In this document: positions 14,601-29,600 of the stretch, piece after piece
Numbering within the stretch: the stretch's first letter is position 1
How the letters are laid out: each line of letters starts with the position of its first letter
Assembly: GCA_020055645.1 (NCBI GenBank)
Contig: CM034546.1
Span: 111,693,375 to 111,757,374 of the forward strand
Direction of reading: 5' to 3'
DNA: 64,000 bases
Origin: Tomocerus qinae
Taxonomy: Eukaryota > Arthropoda > Collembola > Entomobryomorpha > Tomoceridae
Program-made: the position numbers and the translations under genes
Notes under the pieces: model-generated
Database searches by the model: none
What the model was told of the DNA's origin: nothing
What the model saw: only the letters and a program-made list of their open reading frames with translations

Positions 14601-17600
14601 GGTTAATATCAGAGTTAGGAAAAGAGATAGGAAATGTTCATGTGCTGAGATAGGACTGTAGTATGCATTTACCATGAAAAAGAGAGCTCCGATATTACAT
14701 CTCTTTAGTTTTAGGATGTTAGGTACTTACTACACTGTCCCAACAGACAGAGCACTGAGTGGCCCAAGTAGCCTAAGATGAGATTCGTGTTTTGTGCCAT
14801 GAGATGAGAGTATAAAGAATGTAGATCTCGTTTTCAACCATGAAAGTTGACATTTTATTGCTCTACCAATGTAAATCCACCGCATTTTCAGGAGATCCCT
14901 ACACAAAATATACTAATGTTGTGTGCGTACCACACGACTACTATTTTCCGGTCTTTGTGAACATTATCTATACAGATGCTACTGGCTAGCGCTGAAATGC
15001 TATATTGGTGAGTTACAGACCACCATTTCGTAAACTACCTCTACTGTTTTATCGGGATTAAAAACCTAGCTATTTTAGGCCGAACAACATGCTATTAGAA
15101 ATTCGGGATATTCCACCTAAGGAATGATTTCGCCGAATTTAAAGAATTTCTAAAAGCCTGGATTCTTAGGTACGTTATATGGCGTTGTATGTACTAAGAA
15201 TGCAAATTATTCTCATGTACTAGATCAACGAAAAGAGAATGTACGAAATTCTTTATTCTTCCTGAATATTGTCTAGGTAGGTAAGTTCTATTCGAATGTG
15301 CAGAAAATTCGAATTTAGGGCCATATTACTCAAACTGTTATAATTTCACAAACGTAAAGGAGTACAAATAGGATTTCGCAAGTCTACTATAGAGAATGTA
15401 AGTGAAGGTAGTTGTACATATTTTGATGTAGTTGAGAAGAAAGAAAAGTAAAGGTAGCCGGATCCGTTTTTCTCTTTGGCTCAAGGTGCATGCATAGTGC
15501 ATAGAAGGAAGGATTAGGCTTTGGGCATGCATGGCATAGAGATATGGAGTAGTTTCTGTTAGGGCACTTAAGATAGAATGAGAATTCATGGTATAGAGAA
15601 GTCTTACGACTCTATTCTTCTCGTCACTGGCCACGTCCTTTCCTTTCTTCAAAGAGTACAGCCAACAATAACTTATCTTAATATACACAATGATTTCCTG
15701 CTGGCACAAGAACACTTTCCCTTATTCTTTCTCCACTACGATAAAATCTGCCTTTGTGACTGGTGTACACCAACTCCTTGCTTTCTCCCTTCTTCCCACT
15801 CCTAGTACTTATTGTTAGTGACAGTGCAAATATTTTATTTCTACTTCAACCGTGTTTTTAACAACATAGTCCACGGATTTTAAACTCTTTCTTTAAGTCA
15901 GCTTACAATAAGTGCCTCTATAACGTACATGCTTAGCTAGCTACAAAGGAAGTACAACAGATATTTCATGGGAGCGGAATATCATCTGACTTTTCGGCTA
16001 CCATCTACTTTTGCATTACCATTTTCTGCCTCCTTTTCTAAAACCTTTTATGTTTTTCTTTTCTCTGAACCTACTAAGGTATATCATCTGGAACGTTAGA
16101 ATTACATCCATGAGGTATCATTCAGTCATACACTTTGTACTTTTCCAAGACGTTTCCGATTCGAAAGTAAAAGGAACTATAAAACAAACATTGAGAACTC
16201 CATTCCTGAGGTATACGTGCTACATTTATTTTGCATCACAAATCCACAACTGTATAAGAAAAGGAAATTCGTGACCTGTAAATGTGCATACACACAACAT
16301 TAAGTACTTGTATGTGTATGAATTACTTTACTATTGTGGATTATGGCACAAATCATTGACGATTCAATCTCCTAACATTATATTGTACTACATTGACACG
16401 GCGTTGATAAAACAGGTCAAAATGGCTACTATTCAATTGTGATATCTGACAATTTTTTGAAACAAACAAAATATTATTTCTTCTAAATTTTTATTGTATG
16501 TTGTTAATTTAACCATAACAAGCGGGAGTTAGTCTCATTTTGATAAAAGTTGTCCTATGATGTTTGAAAATTCACTTTTTGAATTTTTCAAGCAATTATT
16601 TCATTTCAATTTTACTGTGTTCATGGTATACGATTATGATTGGTGATTACGTAGGAAATACCCGAGCGTGGAATAGTGAAAGATAATTTTTTTAGAGAAA
16701 ATAGTGGCATATTTAGGGATATGAATACATATAAATGCGTACTAGTTTTCAAAGGATGTAGCTCACATGTGCTGCATAATCGTGTAAATAGGTCTTCGCT
16801 GCAGTCTGTCTGAAATGAGAAAAGCCACATCGGTAACTTTCGTATTTCAGGATGAATGACGTGTGTAAATTAATCTGTGAAATAATTTGTGAAACTTGCA
16901 GGAGGTGGTGGAGGGAGCACAATAACGAACGCCCAAGACCAATGTAACAAAACCGTAGGAATTTACGAGGAAGTGACAAGTCCGCAGGTGACACCAGAAA
17001 ATTATGGCAAGTCTTTATTGTGCCATTATCGATTTCGCCCTTTCCGGACAAACCTGCGAGATTGGGTCCTCAGAATCCGATTTACAAAATTCAAAGTGGG
17101 GCGTCTTCTGAACGACTCGTACTGTGAAAATGGATATATTCAGGTGAGATCAGCAAGAAAACAGATCATGCCCAATAATCATTCATTGATTTCCATAAAA
17201 ATTGATGATGTAGTGTAATGTATGCAAGATTCCATCTCATATCTCATCTGTCTATCCAAATTGGGTAGTTGGCTACAACTGTTCCACTTTGCATGCCAAT
17301 CCAATTTAAACGAGCTCCTGCCTCTTCCCCATTAAACGCATTCCAATTCCAGGAGAAAGCGATGTAAAACTAACAAAAGCTTTGCGTACCTAGCACATGT
17401 GGAGATGCTCAAATTATTAGGGACGAATAAATCTATCTTACTGCGTGCACTTATGTATATCTGCATAAATTATTATTAGGTAGAAAATAGATGGATATAG
17501 TTTGGCATGGCAAGAGCCATTATTACCTCCATAACTTAAGATATGCAGGCTGAAAGAGAGGAGAAAAGATATCGTTAACTAATCTTATGGGCTCGTGCGG

Positions 17601-20600
17601 TTTCTTTCAATGTACGTTTACCCAGTCTCACGTCCGCATCTGAATATCGATCCACGCCAGATGAGTTCAATTCAACGTATACATCATTCATTACTACTTT
17701 ATGTTGATGGCCTACCATATCCATCTATTTTATTCCCATCCCCCTATTTCCACTGTGACAAATATATGAAATATGTTTCTGCTTAACGAACCGAAACGCA
17801 TCTTCGTCTACAGGTCATTATTATTGCATACCTCCCTTCTCCAATTTTTTATCAAAGGAATCATCTTTCTCGGAATTCATATTAAAATACGTAGTTTTAT
17901 TACCCAACTAAACTTTTAGAAAAAATTCTTTGAATATCCATCTCGTTACATTATTTTATAGCAGAAATTCTTTTGTATCATTATATCTTTGATTAGGTTT
18001 ATCATCAGCAGTTTAAATCAAGTTAGAGAGATGGGTGTAAGAAATGTTATGTTGTTCCCTTTAATTTGCTAATGATTTTCCTGGGTTGCTAATTTACTCC
18101 CTTTCATCTCCGTACCTGTAGTATGGCTATTTCATTTAAGTGTCAAACCTTTCTTCGTGGATTGATTTAATTTCAACTGTACGAAGTTCCAGACAGTGGG
18201 TGGTATTCTTCCTCGCTTCTGTTCAGGTTCCCCCTTTCAGTTCTTGTGTACTTCACTCTACTACATGTGAGAACTAATGCACAGAGATAAATACGGCTAA
18301 GACAAGTTCAATTCACTTCCATGCTTTCTCCAACTCAAAGTCATAGTCACTTTGCGTAGAAAGTAATTTCTGCGTTCCGACCGGGACTTTCTCTCACCAT
18401 TCTTCCGTCAATTCTTTCTCTTGCTTCCCAATGTATTTCCTTTCCTTCCTTCCTTTGACTAATACCAACTGTTCAACTTAATGGGCTTTATTTCTAGTGT
18501 TTCCTTTCACCTACAGTTTATTGCTTTGTGCTCTGTAATGAACTCAGTCAATATCTCTATCCTCCACAGCTTCCCTATTCATTTTACTTAAGCCTACTGA
18601 CTACTTAAATGGTATATAATTCAATATGACTTGTTTACTTATACGTATACTACAACTTTGTACTTTACTCGAGTGCCATTCTAGAATTACTTCTATTTGT
18701 TATAATACTATTAAATTCTATATCTACCCAGATTACCTACTAGTCATTGTGCTGTTATATTATTTTAATTACAGGTACACTCACGATTATTCTTGCGCCT
18801 TTGACTGGTATACTAGTATATTAATAAGGTTTCCTTTTCAAACGATAATTTCATCATTATATTATGCGCATTAGATTTGTTTGATGAATGAGGTAAAAAA
18901 AAATACAGATTTCCATAACTTTTCATATTCATGGCGGTGATTGTGGTATTTATCTGAAATTGTGATCAGAGCAGCTATAGGAGATTTGATTTATATTCCC
19001 CCACGAGTTTACGACATTTTAAAGTGAATATTTAATGCATTCTGTAGGAACTAAAAGGATATTATTCTTATAATATCAAGAGTTTTGCATATTTGAGAAT
19101 TTATCTCCATATTCACTATCAGCGAGAAAATGGTCTAGGGTTTTGTGCGTAAATCTTAGGGATACATTTATTGAAATGCGAAATAGTGAATTAATTTTAT
19201 TGTGACATATTTCATTGGAAATGTGTATATTCCCCCCGTTTTTTGGGTTCATTGAAGAGGAAAAGTATCTCAGTATCTGTCTCTGGAAAAGATATAAAGG
19301 GAAGTAGTGCTATTATCCTAATAGTAGTGCCTGCCTCGCATTACTTTGTTCGCACATGTTGTGAGTGTGTTTATTGTACAGTAGTTTACGAAGACTCACT
19401 TAAAAACACACACGGAGTTTTGAAAGAAGAGATTCAGTTGCACTTGTAAACACCCGGACCGGACTGATAAACAACTGTTTATGTCTGTAGAGGTAGTTGA
19501 GAAAGTTGACTATAATAGATAGGGAACCAACTGCTAAGTTAGACATTTCTACATGAGTTTAGAGAGTCGACAAGGAAAACCATATTCACTTCTTGAATAA
19601 GGAAAAGGACATAAATCTGTGGGCTGAGTGCGAAGCTTGGCGGATGGTGAGAAAAGGGAAAAGCTTAACAATATAAAAGTTTGAGAGTCAAGTCGGGGTT
19701 TGGCTCATAAATTCACTACGGAGATGTTTTCAGCGGAAAGAAATGTTTTTGCCATTTGAAAATGTTGGACAATGCTTTCTATAGGTATTATTGTTTTAGC
19801 TCCTTTCTTCGTCTTCAATGTACTTGTTTAGTTCTATTGTAGCAGATAGTGAAATGCATTGAGTAGATGTATCAGCATTATAGAAATAAAATAGGCTTTT
19901 CTGTAGCGAATCCTCATGCTTCTTTGCATAATAAGCTTGTTCAAATGCCGGAAGTGCTACAGAAAAATTAGATTTTCGAAACACCCAAAGCACTTGCGCT
20001 GTTATTAAATATAAGGATTATGCAAATGGCAACAACTGGAAATAAGATAGAGAAAAGAGGATTTTCTTCTTTTATATTGTGCTGAATTGGAATAAGAATG
20101 TTATATCAATGGTATAGCATTTGAATTGTTGTTTTCAGAGTGTACTTACAGCTGAATATATTATTATAATGAGCATAAGATGAGTGACATGGGCAGACTA
20201 CTGGAAGCAATTTCTAGAATGGGTAGACGGTAACCGAAAAGGTCTAAAAAACAAGCAGTGGAGCAAGTCATTGTAAAATATGAATTTTTTACTCGCGCCA
20301 TTATGTTCTTTTAGTAGTAAAACTGTGTTTTACATGTTGGCAGTCAAGAAAAGGAATTGAATGCTGTAAGTAATGCAATGTGACTTTTTGATGTAGTAGA
20401 GGTTAACAAGAAGTCATTCAGTCTTCTCATTCCCTTTTCCCCCTTCATGCATTCTCCAGCATTCTTTTCCACCCGATCGTATCATAAAGTTTCCCTCATG
20501 GGGAAAGCACAAAACTTGGTACATTTTTAATGAGATTCGCATCTACTTCTCTGGCTTCTTCATCTCAACTTAGTTCAACTCAGTGTGTAAACTAAATGCA

Positions 20601-23600
20601 TCTCTCCTTTCAAAGAGTCTTACATGTAGACGATTGCAGACAGCGAGCCAATCCGAATCATGCTAAGTAAATTTCTCTACATTCTCCCTACAAAAAGAAT
20701 ATCTTTCTTACTTTACAGCCTGCGTTACGTTACGTTATGTCTTGTGTAGGTGTAATTCTAATGGGATGGTCGTAAGTGTAAGTGGAGAGAATTTGTAAGC
20801 AACTTGTGCAATATTATGCCAAGGCAGAGCACAAAACTTTTCTTTATTCTTTTCTTGGATTTCACTTCAGATGAACCTGCTAAGTGCTTCGTTCCAACTC
20901 AACAAGACAACTCCCTCGCTTTCTCCCAACTTTATTTCTATAGATTAAAATCCTAGCATTCATTTCAACTTGCACAGATAACCAAGTTTCTAACCATTTC
21001 ACTCCTAAATCACATTGTCTCTTCATTTTCCTCCATTTAATGTTACACATTAGGAAACACATTATAACTACCCTAAATACACTCCTTCGCATCTATTTAA
21101 ATTATCTCCAAGAAACGCATTCATAAAACTTCTAAATGGCATACTTTAAAATGCTACCTATTCAAATTACAGTCCCACAATTATTACCATTGCTCGAGTT
21201 TCTTACCTAAGTAATTAAATACTCTTCTTTGATCTTTACTACCATGTACGTGGGACAGATTTACAGAGAACATTCTAAAACTCAGTTGGTACCTCTTTGC
21301 ATTATGATAATATCCAGTTGAGAGTGAAAACTGAAAAGTCACAAAAGATAATATTGAGAATTTATTTTAATGTGTAATATATCAATGTAGGTAAATTAAT
21401 GACAAATTAAATGATAAGATGTAGTGGACTTGACTGAATTGGGTATAATACACGAAATTAGTAGTGTGAAATACATCAAAATGTGCTTTCCGGACGTAAT
21501 AATACTTGCTACAACTACATAAATAAATGTTATATCAAAAACTCAATTGGAAACTGTGCGCTGTGCTATATTTTTATGAACATAAAATAATAGCAGTTTG
21601 AAGGTGAAAACTGAAAAGTCGCAGAGTTAATATTAAGAATTGAATTATACAGTATTATACACATGTAGGTACAGAAAACATACAAAAGGAGAAAATAATG
21701 ATGGGAGGTGCAGAATATGATTGAATTAGGTATAATACAGGGAATTAAGTTACTATTGGGTGAAATACATTATCAAAATGTGTTTTATAGACATAATAAT
21801 TTTAGTTACAACTACATAAATAAATGTTTTGAGATATCTAGTGTTATGTCTTGAAATATTATGGTTTTAAAGAAGACGTCGACTGGCCATAAATTACAGA
21901 CATACGAGGATAATCACGTAGGATGCTGCTCAAGGGTCATGAGTTTAGGTTTAGATACTCTATTTATGCATGTGTCTGTCCGTGGCTAACCATAATATAT
22001 ACGTACATGTGCCCAAGGGAAAAATTACTCGTGGAATTATATACTACAACAAAACAAAACCACATGGATACTAATAATAGTCTATACATATAAATGTATC
22101 TATAAAAGTCAGGGTGAAGGAATTCCAGTTGGAATAGTGTAAAAGCATTCTATATAAAGGGAAGGGAGTGAATGGGAAACGAAGTCCATAAAATATATGT
22201 GACTGTCGTATTTATATGCGTGTAACTGGAGTGAAGATAGAGGAAGGGGAGGATGGATGTGATGTGTGAAAGATACCAGCGGTAATGTTTGCTCATTTTT
22301 TCTCCGGATTCCATCTCTTTCGCTCCACTTTCTTAGCAGACAGTAAGTAATAAGGTTATCACACTTCTCCCATTCTCTCGTCATGTCTGCCTATAGTATT
22401 ATATATTTGATACCCTACTTCTATAAGGCTAGAAGTAGTAGGTAAGGATATATATTGCTGTTTTGCCCTTTCTCCCGTCTTGTTTTCTCAAGCGGAGAAA
22501 AGGAACTAGCTAGGCAACTTATTTGGACTTTTCTCTGACAGGAAACAAAAGAGAGGCTGAGCTGCTATACGTAAAAATTCCTCGAGTTTTTCCCTTCAGC
22601 ATACATACCTCCTGATAATAGCTGGGCTCAGAATTCGAGAAAATCATAAGAGCTGGCTCACTGACTTCACTTGGCTCACTCTCTTTTTCTACTATTTTGT
22701 TTTCTTTCCTTTTCTAGCTTGGTTAGCTTTTTGCCGGCCGTGTACTAAGGAAATCAAGCATAAATGCGTCTGCTTTTGATAGAAGAAAAGAAAAACTCAC
22801 GTTGACTACTCAAATAATCCTTGCAAACGTCTACTCCTTGTCTACTTTTATTTCTTACACGATTTTTAGACCGTTTCGTCCATTTCCGGCCTTGTACTAG
22901 AGTCTATAGCAAACTTCTAACAAGAGGACATGACATTCAATTTATTCGATCATGTTTCTCATCCATGGTTGAATTATCAAAGAGAAATCTACAGCTAAAA
23001 ATACCAGAATCTGCAAACATTTATTTTACTTTTAAATTCACCCCTTCGGCTGATTTCTTTGAAGTCATTTTTTAGATTCGGCTCATAATTCTCTTCCTCT
23101 ATGCATTGAACTGTCACCTGGCAGAAAATTCTAACTTATTACAACATTTGCGATATACTATAATATTGCAGATAAGTTGACCGTTTTTTTGTTGCATGTG
23201 ATGTTATGATTTTGGTTATACATATAGTTAGTGTAATTGATATAAACATTTGTGAAGATAAACTTTGGCTTCCAATAGACATTTTTGAAATTGCTTAAGA
23301 TTGTTTCTCAGTGAAAGTAGATATAGACCGGAGGAGTGAAAATAAAGATTGTAAATAGAGAAGACAAACAATGGAAGAAATAAAGAGACTGTGTATATTG
23401 GAGAAGTAGAGATAGAGAACAAGATTAAATAAGGAAGTTGACAGTGGAGCATATTGCTTGCTTTTCTCATTATTAAATACATTCACATCGAGTTTACCAT
23501 CAGCGAAAACTAGAGTTGCCTCTTGAAGACTTGACTGTGACAACACTTGGTCGGATATTTGATTTTCTCTGGAAAACTTAATATCTCTTGGATGATGTAA

Positions 23601-26600
23601 TTGAGAATCTGCTGGTTGGCCAGAAATGTCGAGAATGTAGTAGACTATGAACATAGAGAGTCTCTTCTCAAATCCACGTTCTTGGCAACCAGCAGGCAGG
23701 ATAGATCAGCAACACAATGTTAATGTGTTACATGCCTTATCAGTACAATAAGCTGTATTATTCACTATCAAACAGCAGAACCTTTCCTATTATTATTGGA
23801 CCGGTATAATGTACGGAAGAAGGAATGCTTACTTAACTGGGCTTAACTCTCTGGTTTCATTCTCCCTGGTTTTGCTTTTAGTTAGTTGGATACCACAGGG
23901 CACGTACACCACATAAGTAAGTAGGAAAGGAAAGCTCACTCCAGAGAGTGTTCAGACCCCACAATTTTGTTGTGCATAAACGGAGGAAAACTTGGGAAGT
24001 ATAGTTCCTAGGTGGTTCTTAGAATTGTGATACCTCTCCACTTTGATTTCCAGCCTACAGACTTACACATAATGAATTACTCGTTTTACATCATCATAGT
24101 GAGTCAACTCAAATCTTCTAGGACTCTCCCTAAACCCTCTTTAATATCAAACTCTTGAATAAATAATGAAATGATTGTCATACTCGGTTGGAAAATGACT
24201 TGGCTCAAGGAAAATCTACTTTGATAAGGAACACCATTATATAGGTACTCAAGCAGTAATGCTAAATGTGATGCGGTGCGTAGAGTACTGCATCCTGGAT
24301 AAAAATGTTAAAGAAAACTATAACCAGAGAGTGCTTTAAGTCAATTATCTATCAACCTCCGGGACAAATGATGCTATCAAATAATGTATGATGCAAATCT
24401 TGTCTTGGAAAAAATTGGACTTTGAACAATCTAGCAATATAGCATAATGTTGTACGATGAAAGGAATGAAATTAAAACTGCATTATTCCATATAAAGTAT
24501 TTTTCAGTAATTATTAAGTTGAACTTTAATTCCGAGTGTTATATATTACCGAATTTTTAAAATTTGATATATATTAGCTACCACACAGATGGTACTACAG
24601 TCTTCATGCTTTATTGGGTTTCAAACATTCAGAATGACTGTCAATATTGGGTAGCGATAAAATCTGAACTACTAGATCGGGATTGACAAATCATGCTGTA
24701 AAATAATGCATGATGATGCTACTCGTGTCCTGGAAAAAAATTAGTCTTTGAACAATCTAACAATAATAGCATAAAATTGTACGATGAAAGGAATGAAATT
24801 AAAATTGCATTATACTATCTGGAGTATTTTTCCAGTAATTATTAGGTTGAACTTTTATTCCGGTTGTCAGATATAATTGAATTCCTAAAATCTGATGTAA
24901 ATTAGTTACAACAGATTTAGTAGAAGTCCCTCAATTATTTGTTGAATTTCAAACGTTCAGAATGACTGTCAATTTTAGGAAGCGATAACATCTGAACTAC
25001 TAGATCGAAATTGATGGTTGGATGATACACAGATCAGTTTATAAAGTCAAAGAGGTTAATTATACAGTAGGAGGAGACGTGCGTGGGCATGAAATAGAAA
25101 TGATTCCACTAGTACCAACATGTCTTGTGTCAAAGAAGAGCTGCGTTTGATCAGCACGAAAGCAATTTTCAATTACATTATAACGCAAGAACACCTATTT
25201 AGAAATGGTGTCCTGATGCTTTTGGACTGATAAAAAGGGAATCTTCGTTAATATGTATGAGTTCATGGGAGATGAATCAAGATTAAAGTGGCTGAGCAAA
25301 GATAGCAAACGTAAACAGGAGCTGGCTGTGCTTTGCATTATTACATTAGATAATGTACACCTCAGTACTTATGCTGGTGGATCTATTCAAAGTGTCTTTC
25401 TGTTTATCCTACCCATTTACATCGTTCAGAAGAGCGCTTTTTCCAGAGAACAATGAGTTGCTGGGTATTTTTCGGGGACATGGAGATTCTCCATGAAGAT
25501 AATTCGATAGACTAGAAGATTTCATGGTCCACGAGTTAGAGCATCGATGCATTCGGAAGAGAGAAGGTAATCCAATAAGTCTTTCCTACTTATACACTTT
25601 CTACTCTATTTTCTATACACGACGATCCTAGAAGTGTTTTATACCTACTATTGCCATCTTACTATAATAAATGATTTTCTGAAGCACAAACCTTCCGTGA
25701 ACGCACAACTTTCTCCGAAAGAAATTTTTTCGAGTGCAGATACTATCAACCTTGCATTCTGTTGACAATGATAAATTATCTTTTTAACGATGTATCACCT
25801 CACAGAGATAAGGTAAACAAATTACTTTTCATTTTCACGTTCTGATTCTACGTATGTCTCTACTGGGAGTGGAGACGAATAAAACACGATCTCGTTTTAA
25901 GAATACCTATTTTTAAAACGAAAAAGTTTTCTAAGGATTGTTTTGTAAATTATGGATATTTTATGTTCACACATGATAAGATACAAGAAAAACATTATAC
26001 CGTAAAAATTGAAATAAATACCAACGCTTATTTTCCTAATTTCTAAATGCTACCAAAAATCTCGTGAGTTATTGTCCCAGTCAAATAGAAAAGATACATT
26101 TAAAGATAGAAATGATTTTATTCCTATCTTGGACAGAAATCACGTAAAACTTGATAAAAAAGACTTTTATGTGAATGGCTCATTTCCATAATTACCTCGT
26201 TACATAAATTGCCAAATGAGGTAGGTATAGTCATATGGGTATGATAGTACCATATTTCTACAGTATCTGATGTTGGTGGTGTAATTTGGCGTTGACAATA
26301 ATGCTTTGAAATGTATGTGCCCAAGGGATGATAATTTAATTTTTACGGTAACTGTTTTATTGAAGAGTTAAAGTCTGTTGTGGAGTCTGTCAGCATAAAA
26401 TGTTTGAAAATGGTAGCAATAAGAAAAGTTTGTAATTACCCAAGATAGAAAGTACATGGATATAGAAGAGAGTATAAGTAGGCATGAACAAGAAGAAAGG
26501 ATTTTTGCTGAGAGCCAGTGCAAATGCAGATAGTATCCGAAGTTTAATTAACTCCATTTTGCGCTTCTTCATTCGCATTCTCACCAGAATTACATTTTAC

Positions 26601-29600
26601 GGCCCATCCCGTTCCCCACGGTTGAGAAAGTAAAGAGTACAGAATTCCATTTGAACTATTAATGCGCAGTGTAAACTTGTATAGTAGGACCTTGAAGCTC
26701 TAAATCCGCAGCGCTCATCTTTCGTCTGCATTAATGTTTAATAGGTTCATAGAGAGGCAGTGATGCGAATATCAGTAGAAAACTGACTGAAAGAAGGAAA
26801 TAAATAGATAGCAAGTTGGAAAGTTTTGGTCCAAGAAAATTTATTGTAGGAATGGGAAAGCGACAACGACTCTCTATAAAACGGTTACTTAGACTCGAGG
26901 ACTGTATAGAGAATGAGACCAAGTTGGTCCGACATCGAATGTCTTGGAAAAATTACATTTTCTTCATTACTAGGCTGTGACTCGATATTCTCCACATTGG
27001 GAATAGTTACTACAAGCCAATAACCATCATTGCCCTGTACACTCTCGTGCATTCTGTTGTGCAACTGAATGCAAGGGAAGACTAATGCTGTCACAGCTCT
27101 GCGTAAATGCCTAGATACTTAAGTGTGTGATGATAAAGAAAAGTTGAATTGAGTCGGGTGCTGTAGATTTCAAAGGAATTCAACTATGAATGACTTTCTC
27201 ATTTATTTTATTCCTAAGTAGGCCTTCCTTCAGAATGTCTCCGAAAGTCATCTTCCTTCCTCCGCCAGTATAAATTAGTATTTCAAGCTATAAAAACATT
27301 CTTTGGGAACGTAACTCCTTGTAGCCGTAGCCTAGCCAAAATTGCCAAGAACAAGAGATTTCTCTCTTTGCACTATACCTATTTGCACTTTTTATATTAC
27401 TATAGTCTATAAGTGGTATACTCCAGTCTCATTTCGCCCATCCCAATGGGTTTATATCCCGTATTTGTAATGGTGTGACGGTGAGAGTGTCTTATCTTGT
27501 CTGAACACGCTCCCATGCTTCCGTACACTGTTTCTTTCATATATAAACATAATATTTGTTAATGTTCCTTACATTCCTTACACAGTCAATATACTTTTTC
27601 TATGCCCCAACTATTTGTACATTGTAGTAAGTACAATAGCAATGCCTCCGCAAATACATAGCTATTTCAGAACGTTACAAGAATATTATTTTACTACAAA
27701 TGCCTTGTGTGTGTCCAATGTTTAGTAGTACTTCCTCCTTTTTTACCTCTTTATAATTTCTACTAGGCAGTCTTCCTACTCCAGAATAAGATTTTGATCA
27801 TGTAGTACAAGATGTAATGTAAGGGATGTAAAAATAGTATAGTATAAGTAAATGTGAATGTAAAATCCCCCAAGGAGCGCTGTGATGGAGGTCGGTTCCT
27901 TCTCTGATTCTTTGCCACTGTGAATGCCATGGTATAATATGTTGGTAGACATGTAGTAGAATGCATGTATGTAGCACAATGAAATGATGGCGGTCCTCGT
28001 GGTTTTGCCCATAGGCTTTTACAATCTATTGCTTCTCATAGTAGCCATGTATTTTATGGTATGCTAGTGCAATTCTCGGCTGGTGAATTGCGTTTTTGCT
28101 TCCTTTAGCTTCAGCCAAATACATGTGGGGCTTAAGGATAGAAAAACTATGTAACTGAACAGAGAGTTCATGTTCTATGCGTGTCGTTCCTAGATGTGGA
28201 TAGCTCCAAGCTGGAACGGACGGAACTTACAAGCATTTCTCTGTATTTATGTGTACTAGTCCCAGACCAAACTCCTCGGTACACCAGACGACTTTTTTTG
28301 GGTTTCATTTGACTTGACGGCTTTGGCTTCCCTTAGCTTACCTCCCTTTGACTTCCCACAGTTCTTTCTCCACTGCCTTCAGCTCAATTCGCTTTCCCTT
28401 CGGAGGTTGACAAGAAGATTATTGATGAGAGGCCCGGGACGCATTACTCACAAGTGACGTACTCCTAGTTGGGAAACAGACTCTTCCCTTTTACCTTTTA
28501 CTATGCAATGTTCTAAATATCCGCCTGGATTCAGAAACTCTACTACTTAGGTTGTTAAATTGAGGCAAACATGAAAATACGAGGATTAGATGCACACCCA
28601 ACTAACAAAACACCGCAGGATTACATACATCCATAAAACACGCACACTGCACCACAGCCAAATGAAAAACTTGCACGGGTTTGCCCTGACTTACTCTCTT
28701 ATCAACGAATAAAATCCTCCTACTCACTTTCTTTCTTGCCCTCTCTAAGGTATAACATATTTAAGACTCTTTCCAAGGAAAAATCCTCAAAAATAAAGAA
28801 ACATCTTTTCCCTTTCTCTCCCCTGAAATATAAATTCCAGGGATTCAGAATACATCCGTATCTAGATTCGAAACCTAAGAAGTTATAAATATTAGGTGAA
28901 TCTACAATAGTTAGCAAGACTATCATCCACGTAGATACAGAGATATGAATTCTACTCTTAAATGCATCTTCGCTTAACATGCACAAAATATCAGTCGGAA
29001 TTGAATGAAATTTTTATTCGAAATAAATGTACAAGTGGATGAAGAGAAGCTGTAAAGTCTCATACATTATTGATGACTTCAAATGCTCGAGCCAAGAAAC
29101 TTGCTAATTTAGAAACAACTCCTTTGTTTTCTTGTAGAAAATAAATAAATCTAATGGAAAATCAACCTGTGTTTAGTACGTAAGATAAGTTGAGTTCTAT
29201 GAATAGCAAGTTAAGTTATCTGCCATCTGTCGGCACATGATTAATTGTAAAATTAGCCGTTAGCTCTCATTCCTTCACGCTTTCAATCAATTCAAGTTTC
29301 AGTTGCATTGTTCGTCTTGCTGCGAGCAGACCTATCTATTTTTTCAGTCTTGCCTGCAGACCTACTCTCGACCACGCTCTTGGTCATTTTTTCATTTTGT
29401 GCTGTTTCTTCTTTTAATAAAATTAGTTTTATTTAGGAAATCAGTGCATTTTCATTCGTTTTATTTATTAGTGTGCATTACTAATAACTAAAAGTGCAAA
29501 TAAGCCATTTTTTCGGGAACAGTCATTCCTAGAAGAAACGAATCAGCATCATTTTGGCCGTTGGTCAGCTATCAACGTCCATTTTGTTTCCATCTACTCA

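Larger units (their letters stand above)
17144..29164 (+). other. Intron 2 of the CUB gene, part left of the LTR elements
   Basis: About 12 kb of AT-rich intron with no convincing exon. Two pairs of diverged tandem duplications stand out, at 21277-21830 and 24355-25008, listed separately. The remaining open frames (up to 119 codons, 23295-23654 minus) have no recognisable features. Confidence 0.7.

Noticed and set aside
15338..15715. 125-codon minus-strand frame in intron 1
   Set aside because: No domain, no splice support, and it overlaps an equally open + frame (15578-15805).
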